This document shows positions 20,301 through 32,300 of a stretch of 64,000 bases of DNA, one piece after another (position 1 is the first letter of the stretch; each line of letters opens with the position of its first letter). The notes under the pieces are model-generated. The model saw only the letters and a program-made list of their open reading frames with translations, ran no database searches and was not told where the DNA came from. A program made the translations under genes and the position numbers. Source of the stretch: Mermis nigrescens (taxonomy: Eukaryota; Nematoda; Enoplea; Mermithida; Mermithidae). The DNA is taken from contig JAVLUZ010000154.1 in the NCBI GenBank assembly GCA_036768485.1, forward strand, positions 23,594,685-23,658,684, in the 5' to 3' direction.

Positions 20301-23300
20301 ATGCCCATGGCGAATGTTACGCAGAATTCGCGCCTGTTAGTCGCCATTTGGCTTAGGCTGAGCAGCTCTCGATGCGCTTTATCGTCTACTAGACGATTAA
20401 TTGTGACCCTAGCTTCAAAAAATAATCAAGCTCATCGTAAGCTTCAATCTAATTTTCCACCATTTTTGATTTTGAATGAGTGAATACTGTTCTTTTTTCA
20501 ACTAAAGATTTACATGGGCGTTCATGCGTAACGAAATTTCCACATCGCAGATACTTTCATTCTTCGAATGTTAACGCCTCTTCGACTAGTTATTACGATA
20601 TTCTAGGAATATCGAAAAAAGCATCGGCGAAAGAGATTAAGAAGGCTTACTATCAGGTGCGATCATGCATGTAACGACTCAAAATTTTGGGTGGTGGGTT
20701 CCGGCAGTTTTAAGGGGTGGGGTAGGTCTAGATGACGACCCTTAATGTTTGGCCAAAAACAACTAAAAACGGCCAGAAAATTCAATTTTTCTCAAAAATC
20801 GGAGAGGGGGTCAAAAATTTTCTGACTTTGACGGGGATGGGAGGACAGCCAGATTTAGGTGAGGGATCCTATCTCATCCCCTCTCTTACTTTTTTGGGTG
20901 CGATAAAAGAGCCATCTAGCAAGCGATATTTCGTGTCATTTTTGAGGGATAGGCTGAATGACTTGATTTTAGCTCAAATTGGCAAAAAAGCATCTAAAAA
21001 TGTGTGTGCCGTACATATTATTCGTAATGTTTATTGCTAGCTGTTGTGTTTTTCGCACAGTAAAAACTTTTGTAGCTTTGTGCAAAGTAATTTGCATTTT
21101 TTTGCTGGCGAGAAAAGGTTGTGCATTAACAATGACAGAGTTCACATTGCGCAAAAAAGTCCATGCAAAACTATTGGCTGTGTGTTATTGGGCACATAAT
21201 GAGTAAAATCTTGTTAAATGAGGACTTTTATTTTTACCGTTTTAAGGTTTAGAGGCACTAGTGAATCCAAGAACAAAAATGTATGCTTTTTTGCTCCGGC
21301 TCGATTTTTTGTACTTTTCCTGATTATTAATTCTATTTTCATCTATTCGTTTTTATGTATTTAGGCCTTCGTATGATTCTAGAGTAATCTATTTTTCTAA
21401 GGATTTGCTGATTCATGCTGAGAATTCAATCGACTGATTAGAAATTTCTACTACGATTTGGAAAATTTACTCTTGCTAAGCTCATGTGGCAAATTAGTGA
21501 GAATGACGAAAGTCTGTGAGCGTGATTTTTAAGTACTATTTGATACAGTAAGCTTTAAAGATTTCAAAAATATAGGTTGAAAGGGAAGCATGAAAATCAA
21601 TGAATCGATATTTTTTCAAATCTTTTTTGGCCCCTTTTATCCGTCGTTAACACTACTAATAGCGCTAAGGAATAGACGGTTCTACACCTAAACAGATGAT
21701 AGCTGTTTTTTGGTTTGAGATGTATATACATAATTCCTGTAACTTTAATCCGGTCCTAATAAGTACTGTTTTTGCATACATGAAACGGTTCAAAAGATTT
21801 GGGTAACCGACTATTTGCAGGGGGTTAGCCTTCCATTTTTGGCCAAAATAGCCAAAAAACATCCTAAAATGGCTAATGAAAGCATTTTTTCAGAGACAGG
21901 AGGGAAGGGGGTAAAAATTTTCAATTTTAGGGATGTCCAACTTTTGGTAAGGGCATCCCATAAACCCTCCTCTTAAATGTATGCTGCCACCTAGTTTGTA
22001 TTATAGCATACTACTCGTACAGTTTTTCTATAGTTAGCAAAGAAGTATCATCCTGATGTGAACAAAAATGATCCAGAAGCATCAAGAAAGTTCCAAGAGG
22101 TTTCTGAAGCTTACGAGGTATTCCATTTCCATATGCACTTGTACATGTACATACGCGATCAAAAGTTCTGGGAGGAGGTAAACCGTGTTTCTCTGGAGGG
22201 GGGGTAAATGAGTTATTTTCTCGATGTCAAATTTTGATATCTACTTCGTTTTGTTTTTTTCCTTCAGGAACTTTGTGATCAAAGTTGCGTAGAAACAGAA
22301 CAATAAGTGCGGTAGAATGACCTTTAACGTTATACATTTACGAAATAAAGGAAGAAAAGTGTCGGGCTGACTTAATTGAGCAGTCTGTTGTACTTAAAAT
22401 TATGCTCTTACGCAGACATGCGCAATATGGGAATTCTGGGGGATTAAATTTAGAAGTGCCCTTTTGAGGCTTGAAAACGGTGAATACGCGTCAAAAACAC
22501 CATTTTTTCGGTGTTTCTAACCTCTACCTTTCTAGAGCGTAAAAACATTTAAAAAGTTCGAAACGTGTCGGTGCAATTTGAAAAATTGGACAAAATTTAG
22601 GCGAAAAATTAATTTATGGCGCTGAAAGTTTGACTCTGTTGAGTCAAAAGGTCGCTAAAAACGTTGTCAAAACAGCAACATTTCTGCAATTTTTTGGAAA
22701 TTTCTTCGGAAAATCGTAACTTCTAGGGGTTCGAAAATTTCTGGCGGAAGGTCACACCCCCTCTCTCCTACCCTAACCCCCTACCAAGCTGATATTTAGC
22801 TTAGAGGTCGTTTAAAGCTTTTTCATGATTAGAGCCATAGGTTCTGGACTGAAAATGATTTGAGATAGTTGCTTTTCAAAATTCTTGGCAGAGGTCCATA
22901 TACTTCGAAACCAATGTGCACGTGAGTCGTTTGCCCCTTCCTGACCAACTTCTCCGGGGCTGGAATAAATGACCTACAATTTTTGGCCAAAACAAAACAT
23001 CTAGAAAAGTTCAAAAAAACGCAAAATATTCAAAAAAATTGAGGGGATGGGTGGGTTAAAATTTTCTGGCTTTAGGAGTATGAGGGGTCGATTAGCTTAG
23101 GGTGGGATCCCTTCCCATTTCCCTCGTTATACACGTATGCCCCTATCATTTCTAGAGCATAAAATCAAAAAACTTAAAAAATCGAATAAACTGAAGAAAA
23201 TATAGTCCAAAAATGAGTATCTACATATATATGGCGGCAAGCGCCGAAATTTTGGCAGTTATGATCAAAGAGATAGCTGAATACGCTTAAAATAACACCT

Positions 23301-26300
23301 TTTCTACTAAGTTCGTGGAATTTTTGGAAAATTGCGAATTCTAAGAGGAGTAAAAATTTCTAGGGGTGAAGGAAAGTGAAAACTGAAACCGCCCAGATCA
23401 TGAATGCCCCCATACCCCGAGTGTGCCTGTGTGGCCCCATCCATACATGGACAAACCGTGCACCTTTATTCCACCCGGTATCAATGGGAAGAGCTGCTGG
23501 TATCAATGGAAATTTAGAAATTCTGATCAAATAGAAAAAAATGATGGAAATTCACAAAAATGACTCTTGAATCAGTCAATCAACCAGAAAATGGAATATG
23601 AATCTAGGAAAATACGTGAAATGAAAACCATTTGAAAATCAGCTAATCAACCAATCAATCAATGACTAACCAACCAATAATCGGTCAAACAATCAATAAT
23701 TAACCAAATAATCACTAAGCAACCAATCAACCAACCAAGCAACCATTTAGTACAAGGACAACCAACCAAATAATTGGGCAGCCGGTATCAATCGGAAGAC
23801 CGGCCTTTGTCCATGCATGGCCCCATCCGTCCCCTGTTGCATGTACATATGCATGCCTTAACATATGTGTATAAGATATTGAGCGACGATTCGAAACGAA
23901 ATCAATACGACAATATGATGAATAATCCGGGATTCGGCGGCTCGACCGATCCCGGCTCATCGACCGGCGCCCAATGGACTCAACAAGGTTCACAGTTCCA
24001 CGGTTCAATTGACCCCGAGGAGTTATTTAGGAAAATTTTCGGCGATTTCAATTTCGGGGGTCGGGGCGGCACCGGCTTCAATACCGAAGAGTCTTTTAGC
24101 GATCACGCCGGGAATATATTCGGCTACGGGTCTTCGCAGGAGGTAAGCTGTTGAGCTGTTGCATATGTTTATACACTTCTCGACATGAACTTTTTCAAAA
24201 AATATCTGTCATACAAGACGCGAAAAAGACAAGAAAACGTTTATCGTCATAATTAATTATAGGAAGTCATCGATACGACTAAAAAGGGCGAAAAAAGGAT
24301 ATTTCAGAGAAAATATGGACCACGAACATGAAAAAATGAGTAAATAAATTAAAAAAAGGAGAAAGAGGTAGAAGCGAAGCATAGCTATTAGCATGGAAGA
24401 AACAAAATGACGCGATAAATAGCACAAATGTACGTGAAAAATTACATTATGACGAAATTACACGTCTTATGAGGCGCAAAAGTCTAAGTGAAACGTGAAT
24501 AAGTAAGCAGGGTTATACACTCTTTTCATTTTGTTTTACATACTTAGGTATATAGTTTTTAATATTGCTCAATACAGGGTTTTTATCACAGTTGTCGCTA
24601 AATTTTTTTAGAAAAATTACTCAAAAAATAAAATAATTTGAATTTTAAGTGAAGCCTGGATTTCTATTTTCTTAGTTTTTAGTATAGTAGCTCTAAATCG
24701 TACTAGAAACGTGTCTTGGCTGCCGTTCTAGTCGACTTCGAGAATTTTAAATCTTTTTCCTCCTGGGCATCCTTGTGAAAAATGAAAATATTTTTTATTT
24801 CGGGGGTAGGGGCGGCCGGTTGCCAGCCACCCCGTCTCGGCTAATTATGTCTCTGCATGCTCATATTATTACACATTGTTTGTTTTATCCATATTTTTTC
24901 TCAGATTCGGTCATTTGCAATTGTTGTTAATAATTAATTTTTTTAAATCTTTCTTTAATTTTAATTTTTAATTCAGTCATTAACAATTGTTTCAAGCAAT
25001 TGTTGCAGGATTAAATTAAATCTGGACATCTATTCGAATCGCAATTGATGAACGAAAAGACAATAGTTTTTGTTTTTTCAAATTGTTTCTGATTTTTTCT
25101 CATTTTTTCATTTCTTTTAAAATATTTTTTGATGGCATTTGATTCAAAATCATAGAGTTGCAAAATTAAAGAGGAAGAAAAATTTGTTCATAATTTTCTA
25201 CTACTATGGAAATTAGGAAACTGAATCATGCCAAACTATCACATCGCTCGTAGAGTTCCTAATTTCTAAGCTTTCAAATTTAAAAGAATGCAATATTTTT
25301 ATATTTGCGCACAAAATCATCTTTTAAAGTAAAGTTTTGGCGGCTAAGTGTTTAGAAAATTGTTGAGTTTCGTCGGTAAAAATTAATCCGATATTCTTAT
25401 AACAGTCCAGTCAAATTGTTCGTTTAAAGACCAATTGAAAATGCTCAGTTTCGGATTTGGCATTTTGCCAATTTATTTTTTTAAACCTATTTTAGGTAAT
25501 TATGAATTTGACGTTCACCGAAGCGGCGCGTGGTGTAAACAAGGAGATTACAGTAAATGTTTTGGATACGTGTTACAAGTGCGCCGGAAGGAAATGCGAA
25601 CCGGGCTACCGTATGGTCAGCTGTTCCTACTGTAATGGCACTGGAATGGTAAGCAGACGTGCACAGCTTGGGAATTTCGGGGGGTGAAATTTTCGAGTAT
25701 CTTCTCGGACCCAACGTCGTTTTTGGCTTCTCTAACGATTCTGTAACTTTATACGTAAAGCACAAAAACAAAAAATTTCGAAAAAATTAAAAAAGTCGAA
25801 CAAATTGAACAAAATGTAATCAAAACATAAGTATATGGCGCGAAGCGCCGGAAATTTGACACTTCTGAACAAATGGATCGCTAAAACGCTTAAAAAAGCA
25901 CCTTTTCTGTGAATTTTTATAAATTTTCGAAAGCTTTCGAAAGATCGCGAATTTGGGGTAAAATCGCCTGACCTTTCAGGAGGTAATAACCCTCACCACC
26001 CCCTATGTGCATGTATGTCTGGGGGCCGGTTTTAGGGGTTTTATCATCCAGCAAGGTTTTTAACGCAAAAATTTTTCACTCCTTTCCTTCACCAGAATTC
26101 GCGATTTTCCCGAAAAATTCGTAGAAAAACTGATGTTTTGAGCGTTTTAGCTATTTGTTTGCTTAAGAGTGTCTAATTTTGGGGCTTCGCCGCCAAGTAC
26201 TCAATTTTTGACTGCATTTTTTTCAATTTACTTGAACTTTTTTTCATTTTTTGTCGAAATTTTCTCAATGTTTTTTACGCTGTTGAAAGATGAACATCGC

Positions 26301-29300
26301 CAGAAAGGACGGTAAATGATTTTTTACGCGTTTCCGCCATTTTTTATCCTAAAAAAGGCGCATTGGAATTCTCTCCTCGGAATTCCCATGCTGTACATGT
26401 TTGGTAATGGCTCAAATTTCAAGGAAGGGGTAGTTTGCCATCTTTTAGAGGGGATGGGGGATTTTTACAGAATATTTGAATATATTAGATAATGAAACGA
26501 GAACGACCATCATCGGCTCCTCCCTAAATATGTCCCGCAATAATCATGAAACTATAGCAACGCCCTATGAATTGATCTTACGAACTCATAAAGCAATGGA
26601 GTGACTAACGACTTTGAAAAAAACGCCTTTTAATCTTATAGATATCCAACTTCGAGCAGTATTTAGTGCAACGCAACGCACAAACTTACATGTGTATGAT
26701 GCAACAAAAAGCTAATGTACTACATACGATTTCAGTATACATATGTACACATGCACAAGTTTTTTTACAGTTTACAGCATACACGATCATAGGGAGTATG
26801 GAGGGGGTTCCAGAAAATTTTTCACCCCCAAAATTCATGATTTTCGAAAGTTGTAAGATATTTTCTGTAAGAAAGTTTCTGAAAGTTCCTAGAAAATATC
26901 TTTTTTAGGTGTTTTCGGCTATCCATTTGCTCAAAAGTGTAACACTTTAGAACGCTCGCGCCTTATACTCATATTCTGACTATATTTTGTTCAAGTTGTT
27001 CGACTTTTTTTATTTTTTGAAAAATTTTCCATGTTTGTTATGCTCTATAAATATAGAGCATCGTCAGAAACGTCGAAAAACGATGTCCCGTAAATACGGT
27101 GCTTTAGGATCTATAGGTGCACACATTCAGGGTCGGCAGGGGGTGACATCTCAGAAATCCAGAACTGTAAATTTAATGTTCACAAATTTCTCTTTGTTTA
27201 AACGACCTGAATGGTCTAAATAGCCTATAAAACGTCTTTTCATAGTTATTTCGCATTTCAAAAGCATTTTTAGTCCATTTCGACTGCTGTATATCATTTT
27301 TAGCACTAAAAAATACAAAAAATTTCGAAATAAATAAGTACGTAAAAGTACTACGGAAAAATTTTGTCATTTTTACTGCATTTGACCTCAAAAGTGATGC
27401 AAAAAAACGTTCCATTAGCTCTAAAATTGCCGGACAATACCTGTATGACTGACCCTTCAGCAGGGTGTAATATCCTTCTTACCCGCCCCCCTATGTGCAT
27501 GTATGTTAGGATCCCATTCATTTTTTAAACTCTGTACGACTTTTGAAGAAAACCTTTTTTTGCGCCCTTTTAAATGTTTTCTTAGGCGTTTTTGACCAAA
27601 AATATATGGTTATTCTAGCCCCCCATAAATATGTATGGCCGACTACTCGCTGTCACACCTCGGCGTGGGGGAGTTTTGGGTGTGCAACCCCAGAGAAACC
27701 AAAATACTCCCACAGAAACCGAATTATCCCCCCTAGAATTCAATTTTTGAATTTTTTTGTTTTTTTTGCAATTTTTTGATACCAATGGATAGTACATGAT
27801 GAGAAACGTTGAAAAATGGTGTTTTTTCGCCTTACCACCATTTTTGAGGCCGTTTATTGACCTTTGGAAATTCTTGCACCCCCCATAATTTTAGTGCCGC
27901 CCACCTATGCTCGCAACATAGAATTCTGAGCCTTTATTTGTTCGTTTATTACTGTATTGTATTTTCACTTTTCGTCATTGCTCGAATGAATTGTATCGGA
28001 TTTAGTAACTTTTTATTTATTGAATTTTTTCAGCAAACATTTTCGCAAGGACCGTTCGTTATGCGTCAAACGTGTCGGTATTGCTTGGGCACTGGTCAAT
28101 TTAATAAAAATCCGTGCCTCGAATGCGAAGGCAAAGGCAGTATGGTTTCTAGGAAAAATTTGACGATTCCCGTACCCGCTGGTAAGAATGCTCTTTAAAA
28201 TTATTCACTTCGGAAAATTTACTTTGCATTTGGAATCATACATATAGCAGGGGCTGGGGATATTCACCCGAAATTGGTCTTACCCCCATCCACCTAAGGC
28301 TAGAAAATTTTGGAACCCCCCGCCCCCCCTCAGGGTTTTCGGGAAAAACAACTTTTTTGGCCTTTTTAGGTATTTTTGACCATTTTGGTCAAAAATTTGA
28401 GGTCATTTACCCCCCTTCCCACTAAATAAAAATCGCCGGGAGCCCCACCCGAAAATGTCGAGCCGTTACATTTGGAATGCACGTTCAAGTGTTTAAAAAA
28501 TTTGATGTTAAAGGAGCGGTAAAATGCTAGTTTTTCATCATTTACTTATTTTTTCAATTGTTTATTTATCTCTTTCTTATTTGCATATCTATTTGTTTAC
28601 TCATTTGTGGCAACAATGGGTCGGTGGAATGCATACGTGTAACTGTTCAAAATTTTGGATCGGGGGGGCGCCCGGCCATTTTTAGGGGGGGGTAAATAAC
28701 GATTTTTGGCTATAAACGGCCAAAAAACACGTAAAAACGGCCAAAAAATTCGATTTTTTTCAAAAAAATCGGGAGGAATTAAAAATTTGCTGACTTTGGG
28801 AGGACGGCCGACGTTAGGTGGGGGGGGTTCCCCTATACCCCTTCTTACATGTATGGTGGAATGTATGATGCTGTTTATTTTCCACTCAAATTTTTATTTT
28901 AACGTGCAAAAAACATTGTTTTATTCAGCCGTATACTTTAGGCTTTCCCGTTCTGGTAAAACAAGTAACAATTTTTAATCTTAATGTAATAAGCCAAAAT
29001 CACAATTGACACATACGTATTTTGACAGAAACTTGGGTTTCTAGGTCATTTTTGGGCGTTTTTTTACCGTTTTTGGCCAAAATTAAATTTCACTTACCTC
29101 CTCTCCCTTTTAAAGTGGTCTATCCCCATAGCAGCCTCGTATCCAGGATTTTATTTCAGGGGGAATCGCAAACTTTGAAGTCGGATATCTCGAGAACCAT
29201 TAAGAGTTAGGCGAAAGTAAAGGCATATTTGAACGAAACATGGCTCACCAAGGCTTTTGCTATTTTTTATCAAAAACGCACCACTGGCTCACCTTATGCA

Positions 29301-32300
29301 AAAATTTCAGCGGTTCTTTCCATATTTTGTTCAGTTTTCTTAACAAACATCTGCTTTGCTGTTCAGTCTTTCACTTTTCCAGTTGAAAAACACGGAATGT
29401 ATTTTTTAAATTTGATTTATATTTTAAAAATCTTACATTTTAAAAACAGAAATTTAGAGTAGCTTAAGGCCCGTTCACATCGGCGGCAACTAGCGGCCAC
29501 CGGCTACCGTTAACCTGGTGGACGGTGGTTGCCATGCTATTTTTCGCTAGCAACCTGTGGCAAGCGGCCACCAGGTTGCCGGTTGCCGCTAGTTGCCGCC
29601 GTGTGAACGGGCCTTTAATCAAGTACTGAATCGATAGCCTCTTCTATGTACATTGTACCAACTACCAATATTCCAATACTACATATCTTAAAATTTTCAA
29701 TTTCTTTCTTTTTCAATGTTATTCCGAAAGCGTTTTCGGTAATACAGTTGTCGCCGTGAAAGATGACGCGCTATCATCCTCAGAATTGATAGAGGTTGCG
29801 TCGCGAGCGCCGCGTTAGGTCCATCATGCGCTATCATCTCTTTTTTCTATTAAGCGCCATGAACCTCTATCATCCCGTTAATCTGGCGATGTGGACGGCG
29901 CAATTTAGCTATTAATAGCGCCAACAAGGAAGCGCGCACGTGAATGCTGGCGCGCTTCCTTCTTGTTGGCGCTAATACAGCTTAATTGCGCCGTCCGCAT
30001 CGCCAGATTAACGGGTTGATGGAGGTTAATGGCGCTTAATAGGAAAAAAGAGATGATAGCGCGTGATGGACGTAACGCGGCGCTCGCGACGCATCCTCTA
30101 TCGTAATTTTGAGGATGATAGCGCGTCATCTTTCATGGCGACCACTGTAGAATGCAAAAAGTAATAATACTATCTAAAAATAATAAAAGAATTCAATAAA
30201 CACTATAATTAAATTATAAAAATATAGAATACAAAGAGGAGTAATGGCATCTAAAATATTAAAAATTAATTAAGCGCTGGGATTAAATTATAAATATAAG
30301 AACAGCTTGAAAAGTAATTTTTAAGTAGGATTAGGCGTTTTAAATCGGCTGAATTTCTGATTTTTTCCAACTTTTTTTCTGTGTACATTGTATGTGTGTA
30401 TGTATGTATATCCCTGCACATATTCTAATGATCGTATATGTATTTATTTTTTTAATTTCTACTCATTTTTTCTTGGTTTTGAACAGATTTTTTGTTTTAA
30501 TTCATTATCGCATTCTTTTAAATTTTATCCCTAAATCAAGTTTTTTTCTAAATAATTAGGTTTGATTAGCCTGTATAAGAAGAAAATTATTATTTCTGTT
30601 AAACCGCAAGACTAATATGCTAGCCTATACATCAGATAAACTTTATCATTATAATTACTGGTAATTTTATTATAATTTTTGACGGCACCTATACGCTAGG
30701 CATACATATATGTATGTAAGGGCTCGAAATTTCGCGAGGGAATCTCCGGCCAGTTTGGGGGTTGGGGTAAATGACCTATTTTTGGCTAAAACGGCAAACG
30801 CCTAGAAACGGCCAAAAAATTCGATTTTGTGCCAAAAATCGGGGGGGGGTCAAAAATTTTCTTGTCATATAAAAAATTTATCTAAATATTCACTTTTATC
30901 CTCGTTTCCGTTATATTTTAGGAGTCGAAGATGGTCAAACGCTACGAGTCAAAGCCGGAAAGCGTGAAATATTCGTAACGTTCAAAGTGAGTCCAGCTCG
31001 AAATTTTGTTTGGCATTATTTGAGTGTTTAAATTGTACCCATTTTTCGGTCAGAAACGTCAGAAAGCACATAAAAATCATTTTTAAAAGACAACTCCGTA
31101 AATCGGCGGAAGAATTGGCAAGGTTTTTGAAAGGAAATAAGAAAAATGCTGCCGTCTGCCGAAAGAGTTACGTGTGTTGTTCAGGCCACCGATTTTTTTT
31201 GTATTCGGCCAAGATTTTTCCCGATGTACAAAGACTTTTCGGGACCGTCTTTGTACACGTGCAAATATTTCCGAACTGTTTGTTAATAGAAAGGCCTTAA
31301 ATTCTACATGAAAACGGTAGAAATCCCAAAAATCTTCGGTACTTCGCGCAGCTTTACACTTTTTGTATTTTTTATCGTCAGAAACCCATAAATTAGCTAG
31401 GCTACACTACTAAAGGTCGAAAAACTCAGTTTTACTATACGTTACGTTACTGGCATTCAATGCAAAAGTTGTCTCGAAAAATTTTTGTTCATGCTCCTCC
31501 TCCGAACCGAAATCCTGACTGCGCCTCTGCCTAACGCGCAGATAGATGGAGGCTAACGCATAATATTATAATAAATCCATAGTGCATTTTTACAAATGAC
31601 AAAATGCGGAGCATTTTGGCGCACTTTATGGTGATAAATATGCGAACATGTATGTACGTGTTAACAACATGGCGACTAGGCGTCATGGGCGGATCTAAGG
31701 GGGCGGCCGCCCCCGTTGGCCAAAAATAATAGGAGAGATTATGAATGGATATGCAATTTGCGATGATTTTTGGCTGTTAGTGACCATAATTTCTCAATTT
31801 TTCCGGCGCTACGTGCTGGATGAAACGTATTAATGACATTTATTTATTTTCTTGACGACCTGGAAGCCATTATCTGTTCATGTAGGTTTCAAAACAATTT
31901 TAACAGCAGAAACAGCTATATATGTTTGCATAGTTTTCTTCTATTTTCAATTAAAAATTTCGATGTTTCGCATCAAATGCTAGTAATACAGGAAATCAAG
32001 CAGTAAATCATGCTTCTATACACGGTTTTTTTGTATTCGGCAAAGATTTTTCTCAATGTACAAAGATTTTAGGGAAGACAAAAATTGCAAAAAAGGGTCT
32101 AAAATTCGAAAAAAATTTCGGCGCTGAAATGAGTAATTTTGTGTTCTATGTATATATCTTTATATTGGCAGAAATTGCATTTCAAAAGGAAAAATGTCAA
32201 ATTTTTCGGCGCTTCGCGCCGTTTTACGACGATTCGCCCTTAGGGACCCAGAAATTAGCTAAAATACACTACTAAAAGTCGAACAACTCTGTTTTTATCA

